Assembly: GCA_937942145.1 (NCBI GenBank)
Contig: CALDFV010000178.1
Span: 1 to 32,852 of the forward strand
DNA from: an uncultured Opitutaceae bacterium
GTDB lineage: Bacteria > Verrucomicrobiota > Verrucomicrobiia > Opitutales > Opitutaceae
Length of the DNA stretch: 32,852 bases
Direction of reading: 5' to 3'
Shown: in pieces, positions 1 to 7,884 of the stretch
How positions within the stretch are numbered: the first letter of the stretch is position 1
Layout: each line of letters starts with the position of its first letter
Translations under genes and position numbers: made by a program
Notes under the pieces: generated by a model
The model's database searches: none
Told to the model about the DNA's origin: nothing
Seen by the model: the letters and a program-made list of their open reading frames with translations, nothing else

Positions 1-162
1 CGCCCTACAATTCGTGGTTTTGCAGGATGGGTCTTTGACCTTTCAGGGCAGGGCAGGTCGCCATTTTCGGCCCTCGCGAATCTTCTTGCTGCCTGAAGAG
101 AAGCGGTCCCTAATGCGCGACCTTTTTTGCGGGCCTGGTTGAGGATCGCTAGTCGTTTAACG

Positions 163-2001
163 ATGTTTGATATGAGCGAAGACAAAGACAACATACAGGG
201 TTTCAATGATTTAGGACTTTCCGATTCGGTGATGAAAGGGTTGGTTGAAATCGGCTACGAATCACCCTCGCCAATCCAAGCGGCGATTATTCCGCATGTG
301 CTCGAAGGGCGCGATGTGATTGGGCAGGCCCAAACCGGGACTGGAAAAACAGCCGCATTTGCCCTTCCTCTCCTTTCGAAAATTGATTTGTCGATTACGA
401 AAAAGCCGCAAGTAATCGTGCTGACACCGACTCGGGAGCTCGCCATCCAGGTGGCAGAAGCGTTTCAAAAGTACGCGGCAAAGCTAAAAAATTTCCATGT
501 AATCCCAATCTATGGAGGTACTGACTTTCGTGCTCAGTTGCGGCAGTTGAACCGCGGAGTTCATGTGATAGTCGGCACTCCAGGCCGGGTGATGGACCAC
601 ATGCGCCGTGAGACTCTGGATTTGGGAGCGCTGTCCTGCGTCGTTCTTGATGAGGCAGACGAGATGCTCCGGATGGGATTCATCGATGATGTCGATTGGA
701 TTATGGAACGGACTCCTGCGGGCCGACAAGTCGCTCTCTTTTCCGCGACGGTGCCGGCTCCGATAAAGCGGATTGCCCAGCGTCACCTGAATGATCCTGT
801 CGAGATAAAGATCAAGACGACGACCTCGACCGCTGAGACGATCCGCCAGCGCTATTGGATGGTGAGTGGGCTCCACAAGCTAGATGCTTTGACTCGAGTT
901 CTCGAAGGTGAGGAGTTTGACGCGATGATCATATTTGTCCGGACCAAGCTGGCTACGGCAGAGTTGACCGAGCGCCTTCAGGCTCGAGGCTTCGCGGCCG
1001 CGCCACTCAGTGGGGACATCCCGCAGGCTAAGCGCGAAAAGACAATCAATCGGCTTAAGACGGGGAAGCTGGATATATTGATCGCCACCGATGTGGCAGC
1101 GCGGGGATTGGATGTCGATCGTGTGAGCCACGTAGTCAACTACGACATTCCGTACGACAATGAATCCTATATCCATCGGATTGGCCGAACAGGCCGTGCG
1201 GGCCGTGCGGGTGATGCGATTCTGTTTGTGACACCGCGGGAAAAGCGTCTCTTGAAGTCGATAGAGCGAACGACCAACAAGAAGATCGAGTTGATGGAGA
1301 TGCCAACTACTCAGGATATCAACGATAAACGTATCGAGAAATTTAAGACGACGATTACGGAAGTCCTCGACCAGAATAGTCTGGATTTTTTCAAAGACAT
1401 AATCGAGCAGTACCGTCAGGAACACGATGTTCCCTCTTTGGAAATTGCAGCAGCGTTGGCAAAAATCGCTCAAGGAGATTCGCCTTTGCTGCTATCCGAA
1501 CGAAAGCCTGTCCGTCAGGAACGGGACGACGACCGGGAACCCCGTGAGCGGCGTTCCGGTAGTGGCCGAGATTCGGAAAGTCGTCCTCCCCGGCGCGATA
1601 AGAGTGAGTACAAGCGGATGCCCCCTGAACCTGGAACAGAGCGATTTCGTATCGAGGTGGGTTATACGCACGGAGTAAAGCCAGGAAATATAGTCGGCGC
1701 GATTTCCAACGAGGCGGGACTTGACAGCAAATTTATTGGCAGGATCGAGCTCTACGAGGACTACAGTACGGTTGATTTGCCAGAAGGAATGCCGCGTGAA
1801 GTGGTCCAGGTTTTGAAGAAGGCCTGGGTATCGGGCCAGCAAATGCGCATTTCGCGGATGGATGTTTCGTCCAAGAAAAACAAGGAAAACAAAAATCGGG
1901 ACTTTGATAGAGAGGCTCGAGGTGGGAGCAGTGGAAGACCGGCTCCTGCGAAGAGCGGAAAGCCGCCGTTCAAAAAACGTCGAGCGGGTCGTGATGTCTA
2001 A
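163..2001 (+). CDS. deaD: DEAD-box ATP-dependent RNA helicase (DeaD/CsdA-like)
   Basis: ATP-driven RNA unwinding enzyme of the cytoplasm; the family acts in ribosome assembly, mRNA decay and cold adaptation. Counting from the ATG at 163, the sequence shows an N-terminal Q motif, the Walker A motif AQTGTGKT (about 56-63), PTRELA, TPGR, the DEAD box (163-166), SAT (194-196), ATDVAARGLD (about 308-317) and HRIGRTGR (338-345). A basic, Arg/Asp-rich linker follows, then a DbpA-type RNA-binding fold (about 493-566) and a Lys/Arg-rich tail. That order matches DeaD/CsdA rather than the shorter RhlE/SrmB forms. The frame is open from a TTG at 127, but the ATG at 163 or 172 is more credible because the Q motif begins just after them. 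No strong Shine-Dalgarno site decides the start. It stands alone, with a cluster on the opposite strand downstream. Confidence 0.95.
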   Translation: MFDMSEDKDNIQGFNDLGLSDSVMKGLVEIGYESPSPIQAAIIPHVLEGRDVIGQAQTGTGKTAAFALPLLSKIDLSITKKPQVIVLTPTRELAIQVAEAFQKYAAKLKNFHVIPIYGGTDFRAQLRQLNRGVHVIVGTPGRVMDHMRRETLDLGALSCVVLDEADEMLRMGFIDDVDWIMERTPAGRQVALFSATVPAPIKRIAQRHLNDPVEIKIKTTTSTAETIRQRYWMVSGLHKLDALTRVLEGEEFDAMIIFVRTKLATAELTERLQARGFAAAPLSGDIPQAKREKTINRLKTGKLDILIATDVAARGLDVDRVSHVVNYDIPYDNESYIHRIGRTGRAGRAGDAILFVTPREKRLLKSIERTTNKKIELMEMPTTQDINDKRIEKFKTTITEVLDQNSLDFFKDIIEQYRQEHDVPSLEIAAALAKIAQGDSPLLLSERKPVRQERDDDREPRERRSGSGRDSESRPPRRDKSEYKRMPPEPGTERFRIEVGYTHGVKPGNIVGAISNEAGLDSKFIGRIELYEDYSTVDLPEGMPREVVQVLKKAWVSGQQMRISRMDVSSKKNKENKNRDFDREARGGSSGRPAPAKSGKPPFKKRRAGRDV

Positions 2002-2166
2002 CCTATAGGCAGCTTTGTCTGACGTTGGAAGATCTCGTTGGGTATTTCGGAATCATTTGAGATAGATCCGTATCGCACAATAGGTTAAGTTTGATCAAAG
2101 TTGCCTGATCAGGGCCGTGGCCATGGTTTACGAGGAGCAGTGTCTTGCACTCAACGGTTTACACGA

Positions 2167-2415
2167 TTAGCTACCCATTAATTTTAGGGCAAAGTACGGC
2201 ACTAAATTGAATATGATAATGGCGATCTTATAGTTTGCGAGGTAGTGGAAATAAGCTTTCAAAACATCCTTAGAGTCCAGCCCGAACATCTTGCTGTGGA
2301 TATTGGATACCGCAGTTCGCATCAAGAGTATGAGTATTGATGTGACGAGGAGGAATCCGATGTTGATCAGGGTGCACCAGCCGATGAATTCCGTTAGCGT
2401 TTCGATTGAGTTCAT
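2167..2415 (-). CDS. Small inner-membrane protein, DUF6868-like
   Basis: An 82-residue protein of unknown function. It has a hydrophobic helix at about residues 14-33 (INIGFLLVTSILILLMR) and a second at about 60-78, joined by a short polar loop with a HSKMFGL motif and a conserved-looking YFHYLANYKIAIIIFNLVPY segment. This pattern matches the small two-helix DUF6868 family of marine bacteria, which I recognise from memory only. It reads without interruption, unlike its two upstream neighbours on the same strand, so it may be the only working gene of the cluster. The Shine-Dalgarno signal is weak. Confidence 0.75.
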   Translation of the reverse strand: MNSIETLTEFIGWCTLINIGFLLVTSILILLMRTAVSNIHSKMFGLDSKDVLKAYFHYLANYKIAIIIFNLVPYFALKLMGS

Positions 2416-2441
2416 TTGTCTGTCTTTCTACTTTATTGTTA

Positions 2442-2915
2442 TCACTGCACTTTATTTGCGGTTTCATTATCGCCTTTTCTGCGTTTCCCTACAACACAAA
2501 TCCGGTGCGAAACCGGGCGTTTAGAGCGTATAAATTCAAGTTCATACGATATTCTATCACATGCTGTTTGGCTGGATACACACGCTTGAAATCCGGGAAA
2601 GTCTTTCAGTCCTCGATCGACTTTGATTCCGGGGATGATGCCTTTACCAGTGAGAAATTCAGCTATCGGGACCCCGTTTTGCGTTTTTTGGCGAATGGTT
2701 TCATCGAAGAGAATGGTGCCGCTGATGTATTCGCTCAAGCCTTGTGTAGACAAAATATTCTCTCGATAGGCCTGTCGATTTTCCAAGTTGTTCTCTACGC
2801 CATGGGGCGCGAACCGTTTTCCCATTGTGGGGATGCTCTCATCGACTGCGAGTAGTCCCTTTACGGATACTAATATGGCTTCGGCGATTTGTTTTAATGA
2901 ACTAATGTACTCCAT
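2442..2915 (-). pseudogene. Class I fructose-bisphosphate aldolase, N-terminal fragment only
   Basis: Residues 1 to about 108 match the N-terminus of class I fructose-1,6-bisphosphate aldolase: LLAVDESIPTMGKR, GVENNLENRQAYRE, a YISGTILFDETI block and IIPGIKVDRG. The last contains the lysine equivalent to K107 of animal aldolase. A complete enzyme has about 300-360 residues; this frame ends at 157, and residues after about 108 (below about position 2591) no longer resemble the family. The Schiff-base lysine (K229 in the animal enzyme) and most of the TIM barrel are absent, and I do not find them in the sequence that follows. The start is well supported by an AAGGAGA Shine-Dalgarno site about 10 bases before the ATG at 2915. 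I read it as a 3'-deleted relic. A short translated product cannot be excluded, but it could not be an aldolase. Confidence 0.75.
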
Positions 2916-2976
2916 AGACGTCTATTCTCCTTGAGGTTCTTGAACTAGGTGTTGGCGGATGGATCTTTGCAGGACG

Positions 2977-3375
2977 CTAGATTCCCTCTGTAATCCAGTC
3001 GTTGGCCGATTCGATTTCCGCAATATCGAAATAGCGAATCTTTGCTTTGGTGAAGGGCTGGCAAACAACGACCATTGCTTTTTCCCATTTTTTGTCTCCA
3101 ACCACAGCGACTCTCTCGATATCGCTGAAGTGTTTACAGCCGAATTTCAGATCTTCTCAGGCTGCTCCTAGGGTCCATCCCTCGAAATAGATCATTTCAA
3201 AAAGCAATCGGATTTTCCCATTTTGCTCGATCAGGCTGTCCAATTCGGGAGTGAAGAATTCGTAGCTGTCGCGGCTTAGTTTTCCGGAGGCGATCACTTT
3301 GACAAGTTTTCCATCAAAGAGCTCTTCAATCTGGATCGACTCGTGTTTGACTGTGTCGGTTGGCTTGTTTTTCAT
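2977..3375 (-). pseudogene. SpoIIAA/STAS-like protein gene interrupted by one in-frame TGA
   Basis: From the ATG at 3375 the frame encodes a SpoIIAA-like (STAS-type) protein: an N-terminal half ending in LLFEMIYFEGWTLGAA, then a TGA at 3157-3159, then in the same frame EDLKFGCKHF, IERVAVVGDKKWEKAM and KAKIRYFDIAEIESANDW up to a TAG at 2977-2979. Read through, it would be 132 codons, the normal size for this family. Relatives commonly have Trp just before the acidic residue at this point, so a single TGG-to-TGA change explains the break. As it stands, the product would be a 72-residue truncated protein. Function in the family is unclear; the fold is shared with anti-sigma-factor antagonists. 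A sequencing error is the main alternative. TGA ends other intact genes in the window, so recoding is unlikely. Confidence 0.8.
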
Positions 3376-3398
3376 AGTTGGTATTGGTTCGTTTTTCC

Positions 3399-3417
3399 TA
3401 CCGTTTCCAGTACGGTA
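3399..3417. promoter_or_regulatory. Inverted repeat upstream of the SpoIIAA-like gene
   Basis: A perfect 6-base inverted repeat, TACCGT-7-ACGGTA, lies 24-42 bases upstream of the minus-strand start at 3375. It could be an operator or a small hairpin in the leader. Nothing else supports a specific regulator. Confidence 0.3.
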
Positions 3418-3567
3418 TACTACAACCGCTATTTTGGCTCGAATCCACGGAATTACCAATCGTATTTCGCCCAGCTTTGGGCATAATTTGCCTTTTTTAC
3501 ACTACTTCCTCATTTTGCCGCACCGACGGGAAACGAAACGGTTTTTAGCTGCTTTCCCGAATCTCTT

Positions 3568-3588
3568 TTGACATGGGTGTCCAAATTC
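3568..3588 (+). promoter_or_regulatory. Conserved upstream motif (TTGACA-4-TGTCCA) of the first phosphoesterase gene
   Basis: TTGACA, four bases, then TGTCCA and AATTC, partly palindromic (GACA-N4-TGTC). It begins 64 bases before the ATG at 3632. The same arrangement occurs at 5662-5682 before the paralogous gene. TTGACA could be a -35 box, but no good -10 box follows at 16-18 bases, so an operator is also possible. Confidence 0.4.
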
Positions 3589-3631
3589 GATGGGTAGCGA
3601 GCATACCTAAATACTAGACTTCAATCAAATC

Positions 3632-5548
3632 ATGAAAGCACTTTCCCTACTACTCGCATTTCTCCTAGGCATTTCGTTACTTCAGTCAGCGGATTTTGGC
3701 CCCGACTGGGAAAATCTGGATAGTGCCGTCAATGGACGTTGGTGGGAGAAAACCCACACGGGTCGGAAGGCTTGGCTGGAGATGGTCAAGGTGCCGAGGG
3801 ACGAAGTGGTCGCGTTTGCCATCTACACGATAGATCGAGGTATGGTTAAGTTGACAGCTCAAATGTATCCGCTCTATCCGGACGAGTCTCGCAAGGCGCG
3901 TCTGGAGCTTCAGATCGATAGTGAGTGGCAGGAAGTGGCATCGGCACTGATTTACGAACTCGGTTGGTCGGCACATTTCCGGATAAATGGCTGGGACGAG
4001 AGCAAAAGCGTTCCCTATCGTGTGCGGCATGGTGAAGAGGCGCAATTTGAAGGAGTGCTTCGGGCGAATGACAAAAGCAAAAGCAAAAACGAAATCGTCA
4101 TCGGAAACCTCTCCTGTAACTCCAACCAGGACAGAGGGGACCGGAATTCGATTGTGGCGAATTTGAAAAAGCAGGATCCTGACATGCTCTTTTTCGCTGG
4201 GGACCAAACCTACGATCATACCGAGCACACGGCGGGCTGGCTGCTTTGGGGCGCACAGTTTGCGGAAATCATTAAGGACCGCCCTGTAGTGACGATTCCT
4301 GACGATCACGATATCGGACAGGGAAACCTGTGGGGAGAGGGAGGCGTGCAGGCCAAGATCATCGCTGGTAATGACGGCGGCTACTTCTATCCCGCGGACT
4401 ATGTGAGAATGGTCGAGCGGTGTCAGACTTGGCACTTGCCCGACCCCTACGATGCGACTCCCATCGCCCAGGGTATAGGGGTTTACTACACGAGCTACAA
4501 TGTGGGTGGGATCGATTTTGCCATCATTGAAGACCGGAAGTTCAAAACGGGACCCAATGGAGAGATCCCTCCAATGGGCCCTCGGCCTGACCATATCAAC
4601 GAGCCGACCTATAAACGCTCAGCGGTGGATGTGCCCGGGCTCAAACTACTGGGAGATCGGCAGCTCGCGTTTCTCGATAATTGGTCGGAGGACTGGACGG
4701 ATGCGGAGATGAAGTGCGTTTTGTCCCAGACAAATTTTGCAGGAGCGGTTCACTTGCACGGGAGTTTTGAGAATCGATTGTTGGCGGACCTCGATAGCAA
4801 TGGCTGGCCTCAGACGGGGCGGAAAAACGCTTTGAAGGAGATGCGTAAAGCAATGGCTTTCCACCTGGCGGGCGATCAGCATCTTTCAGTTTTAACGCGT
4901 CATGGGATCGAGAATTGGAGGGATGGCCCCGTAACTTTCGTCAGCCCGGCAATTGTGAATAATTACTACGGACGTTGGTGGTGGCCCGAAGGCGGCGAGT
5001 CGGGGCCGAATCCTGTCGAAGCTAGCCCGCTCCCATGGACGGGTGATTTCGAGGATGGGCTTGGCAACAAGATTTCCATGCTAGCCTACGCGAATCCGGA
5101 TCCCGAAGCCAATCGTAGAGGCAAGCGCGACCCGAAGGAGGACTGGGCAGATGGTTACGGTCTTGCTCGATTCTACAAAAACTCGCAGGAAGTTGTATTT
5201 GAATGTTGGCCACGATTCGCGGATGTAGGTAAAGGTGACTCTCAGCAGTATCCGGGTTGGCCCATGCGGTTTAAGATGAGCGAAAACGATGGTCGTGAGC
5301 CAGTGGCCTATCTTCCCGAGTTGAATTTCAAGGGAATCGAGAACCCAGTGGTGCAAATTATCGAGGAGTCGACCGGAGAGGCTCTTTATACCACCCGAGT
5401 GAGAGGTAGGAGCTACCGGCCGAAAGTGTTTACCAAAGGTAAGTACACTATTCGAGTTGGGGAGGATCTGCCGATTTTAAAATCCGTCAAGGGTGTCCGT
5501 TCAGTTGCCGCTAACAGCAAAAAGAAACTCTCGATTTCAATAAGGTAG
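3632..5548 (+). CDS. Secreted PhoD-like metallophosphoesterase (first copy)
   Basis: Predicted exported phosphoesterase, 638 residues. Residues 1-20 form a signal peptide (a hydrophobic LLLAFLLGISLL core ending near QSA). The metal-binding motifs of a calcineurin-like/PhoD phosphatase fold are visible in order: GNLSCNS (158-164), FAGDQTYDH (188-196), PDDHD (223-227) and AGDQHLS (413-419). Residues of about 20-145 form an N-terminal beta-rich region, and the last 70 or so residues (from ENPVVQI) look like a small C-terminal beta domain. The PhoD family hydrolyses phosphodiesters or monoesters, usually with Ca/Fe. The actual substrate cannot be told from sequence. The start is the only ATG that gives a clean signal peptide; no clear Shine-Dalgarno site precedes it. 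The gene is followed by a close paralogue and a sulfatase on the same strand. Confidence 0.88.
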   Translation: MKALSLLLAFLLGISLLQSADFGPDWENLDSAVNGRWWEKTHTGRKAWLEMVKVPRDEVVAFAIYTIDRGMVKLTAQMYPLYPDESRKARLELQIDSEWQEVASALIYELGWSAHFRINGWDESKSVPYRVRHGEEAQFEGVLRANDKSKSKNEIVIGNLSCNSNQDRGDRNSIVANLKKQDPDMLFFAGDQTYDHTEHTAGWLLWGAQFAEIIKDRPVVTIPDDHDIGQGNLWGEGGVQAKIIAGNDGGYFYPADYVRMVERCQTWHLPDPYDATPIAQGIGVYYTSYNVGGIDFAIIEDRKFKTGPNGEIPPMGPRPDHINEPTYKRSAVDVPGLKLLGDRQLAFLDNWSEDWTDAEMKCVLSQTNFAGAVHLHGSFENRLLADLDSNGWPQTGRKNALKEMRKAMAFHLAGDQHLSVLTRHGIENWRDGPVTFVSPAIVNNYYGRWWWPEGGESGPNPVEASPLPWTGDFEDGLGNKISMLAYANPDPEANRRGKRDPKEDWADGYGLARFYKNSQEVVFECWPRFADVGKGDSQQYPGWPMRFKMSENDGREPVAYLPELNFKGIENPVVQIIEESTGEALYTTRVRGRSYRPKVFTKGKYTIRVGEDLPILKSVKGVRSVAANSKKKLSISIR

Positions 5549-5661
5549 TAAGCTTGAAATCGCATTGAGAGTGGTTCTTGTAGAGACAAGCGCTAGCCTT
5601 GCGATCTAGTAGAGTTATTCCAACTTTCAAGACGGCCCGATGTCTTAGTTGAGGTTCTTCT

Positions 5662-5682
5662 TTGACAGGGATGTCCACATTC
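5662..5682 (+). promoter_or_regulatory. Conserved upstream motif of the second phosphoesterase gene
   Basis: TTGACA, four bases (GGGA), TGTCCA and CATTC, aligned base for base with the copy at 3568-3588; a TGGG follows both two bases later. It lies 26-46 bases before the preferred ATG at 5708. It was either duplicated along with the gene or kept by selection. Confidence 0.4.
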
Positions 5683-5707
5683 CTTGGGCTGGGTGGAAAT
5701 GTTTCGA

Positions 5708-7630
5708 ATGACTATGATTAAACTATTTTTGGCAACACTCTCACTGCTTTTTGGATTACTGTCGCTTTCCGCGGCCGACTTCGGTCCCGATTGGGAACAG
5801 CTAGATACCGCCGTCAATGGACGATGGTGGGAGAAAACCCACACGGGAAACAATGCCTGGTTGGAGATGGTCAAGGTTCCGCGCGACGAAGTGGTTGCGT
5901 TTGCGGTCTACACCGTGGATCGGGGAACAGTGAAGATGACGGCCCAGATGTATCCGCTCTATCCGGACGAATCACGAGAAGCGCGACTTGAGCTAATGAT
6001 CGACGGAGTTTGGCAGGAGGTTGGGTCAGCGCCCATCTACGAGCTTGGCTGGTCAGCCCACTTTCGTATCAACGGCTGGGACGAGAGTAAAAGTGTGCCC
6101 TATCGTGTGCGCCACGGAGGAGAAGCTCAGTTTGAGGGAACCATCCGAGCGAATGACAAGAGCAAGAATGAAATCGTTGTCGGGAATCTGTCCTGTAATT
6201 CACGTTGGGATCGCGGGGACCGCAATGCGATTGTAGCGAATTTGAAAAAGCTAGATCCTGACTTGCTGTTTTTTGCGGGTGACCAGACATATGACCACAC
6301 GGAGCACACTTCTGGATGGATTCTGTTTGGGACACAATTTGCCGCAATTATCAAGGATCGTCCCACGGTTACGATTCCTGACGACCATGATATTGGTCAA
6401 GGCAACCTTTGGGGAGAGGGGGGCATCAAAGCGGATACGCTTCGGGATCACGATAAGGGTGGTTATTACTACTCTGCGGACTACGTGCGCACGGTAGAGC
6501 GCTGCCAGACATGGCATCTTCCTGATGCGTATGACCCTACACCCATTGCCCAAGGTATTGGGGTTTACTATACGAGTTATAATGTAGGCGGAATCGATTT
6601 TGCTATCATCGAAGACAGGAAATTCAAGTCGGGCCCGAGCGGAAAGATTCCTGATATGGGGCCGCGCCCTGATCATATAAACGACCCCAGTTATGTTCGC
6701 TCCGCGGTGGACATCGAAGGAGTTCATCTTCTGGGACCCAGACAGTTGGCATTTTTGCGAAACTGGTCGGAAGATTGGACGGGAGCGGATATGAAGTGCG
6801 TGCTTTCCGCCACCAACTTTGCGGGTGCCGTTCATCTGCATGGGAGTTTTGAGAATCGGTTGCTGGCTGATTTGGATAGCAATGGTTGGCCGCAAACCGG
6901 TCGCAAAAACGCTCTAACTGAAATGCGTCGTGGAATGGCGTTTCACTTAGCCGGGGACCAGCACTTGTCCGTGATGACACGTCATGGAATTGAAAATTGG
7001 AGAGATGGTCCGGTGACCTTTGTCAGCCCAGCCATCGTTAACAGCATTTACGGTCGTTGGTGGTGGCCAGAGGGCGGAGAGTCCGGAGCCAATCCGGTCG
7101 AAGAGAGCCCGCTTCCATGGACAGGCGACTACGAGGATGGTCTAGGCAATAAAATCACCATGCTCGCTTATGCAAATCCTGATCCTCAAGCGAACCGTCG
7201 TGGCGAGCGTGGTCCGGACGATGATTGGGCCGACGGTTTTGGCATCGCTCGATTCTTCAAAGATTCCCAGGAAGTCGTATTTGAATGTTGGCCACGATAC
7301 AGCGATGTAAGCAAGGGTCATTCAGCGCAATTTCCGGGATGGCCAATGCGCTTCAAGATGAGCGACAACGATGGTCGCGACCCGGCGGCGTACCTTCCCG
7401 AGTTGAGTTTCAAAGGAATCGAAAACCCCGTAGTTCAAGTCATTGAAGAATCGACAGGTGATGTGCTGTATACCACTCGAGTTAAAAGCAAAACTTATCG
7501 CCCTAAAGTGTACACAAATGGCAAATACACGATTAGGGTCGGGGAAGGCTTGCCCATTCTCAAAACTGTGAAAGGTGTGCAATCCGTTGCAGCGAGCAAT
7601 ACGAAGAAGATGACTATCAGCGTAAGGTAA
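5708..7630 (+). CDS. Secreted PhoD-like metallophosphoesterase (second copy)
   Basis: Paralogue of the gene just upstream, by eye about 85% identical over the first 145 mature residues and similarly close throughout. It has the same signal peptide layout and the same motifs: GNLSCNS (about 159), AGDQTYDH (about 190), DDHD (about 225) and AGDQHLS (about 415). Differences include a two-residue deletion in the KSKSK stretch and a recoded loop with one extra residue after GEGG (ADTLRDHDKGG instead of AKIIAGNDGG). Several starts are possible: ATG at 5699, 5708 or 5714. GGTGGA at 5691-5696 suits 5708 best, while 5714 gives exactly the same length (638) as the first copy. Both copies keep all catalytic motifs, so neither looks degenerate. 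The pair may differ in substrate or simply raise dosage. Confidence 0.88.
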   Translation: MTMIKLFLATLSLLFGLLSLSAADFGPDWEQLDTAVNGRWWEKTHTGNNAWLEMVKVPRDEVVAFAVYTVDRGTVKMTAQMYPLYPDESREARLELMIDGVWQEVGSAPIYELGWSAHFRINGWDESKSVPYRVRHGGEAQFEGTIRANDKSKNEIVVGNLSCNSRWDRGDRNAIVANLKKLDPDLLFFAGDQTYDHTEHTSGWILFGTQFAAIIKDRPTVTIPDDHDIGQGNLWGEGGIKADTLRDHDKGGYYYSADYVRTVERCQTWHLPDAYDPTPIAQGIGVYYTSYNVGGIDFAIIEDRKFKSGPSGKIPDMGPRPDHINDPSYVRSAVDIEGVHLLGPRQLAFLRNWSEDWTGADMKCVLSATNFAGAVHLHGSFENRLLADLDSNGWPQTGRKNALTEMRRGMAFHLAGDQHLSVMTRHGIENWRDGPVTFVSPAIVNSIYGRWWWPEGGESGANPVEESPLPWTGDYEDGLGNKITMLAYANPDPQANRRGERGPDDDWADGFGIARFFKDSQEVVFECWPRYSDVSKGHSAQFPGWPMRFKMSDNDGRDPAAYLPELSFKGIENPVVQVIEESTGDVLYTTRVKSKTYRPKVYTNGKYTIRVGEGLPILKTVKGVQSVAASNTKKMTISVR

Positions 7631-7760
7631 CACGGAGTCTCGCTTCTCTAATGAAGCTAGGATGGCGTGGGCTGGACCGCCTAGGGTACCACGTGAACAC
7701 CGGACGACCAACCGTGGGGAGCGTCCGCTTTTTCTATGGTAATTGGGACCGCTGCTTGTG

Positions 7761-7778
7761 TGTCCGAATTGTAGGACA
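7761..7778. promoter_or_regulatory. Inverted repeat TGTCC-8-GGACA upstream of the sulfatase
   Basis: A perfect 5-base inverted repeat 107-124 bases before the sulfatase ATG. Its left arm reads TGTCCGAATT, resembling the TGTCCNNATT part of the motifs before both phosphoesterase genes. The match is short and may be chance. Confidence 0.25.
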
Positions 7779-7884
7779 TCATTATTTTACAGTAACCCAT
7801 ATCACTTCGATCTGGGGGGGAATTTAACTCTTCTTTCTCACCTTACTCCTTGATTGCTCAATTCGTGGGGCTAGGGTGTTTTTT

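Noticed and set aside
1-126. Upstream part of the helicase gene as 5' coding sequence
   Set aside because: No family similarity before the ATG at 163; only a TTG at 127 without a ribosome site.
880-1473. Long open frame (197 codons) on the minus strand inside the helicase gene, and similar frames opposite the phosphoesterase and GH13 genes
   Set aside because: They are antisense shadows of strong coding regions and have no recognisable domain or ribosome site.
2416-2600. Possible integron attC-like site: repeats CCGGT-GCGAA-ACCGG (2502-2516) and nearby GCGGTTTC/GAAACC in the breakpoint region of the aldolase remnant
   Set aside because: No matching RYYYAAC and GTTRRRY core pair in the right spacing, and no integrase or cassette pattern nearby.
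3157-3159. TGA as a recoded codon (selenocysteine or tryptophan)
   Set aside because: TGA ends intact genes in this window (for example the VWA-like and GH13 genes), no SECIS-like hairpin is evident, and a TGG-to-TGA change is simpler.
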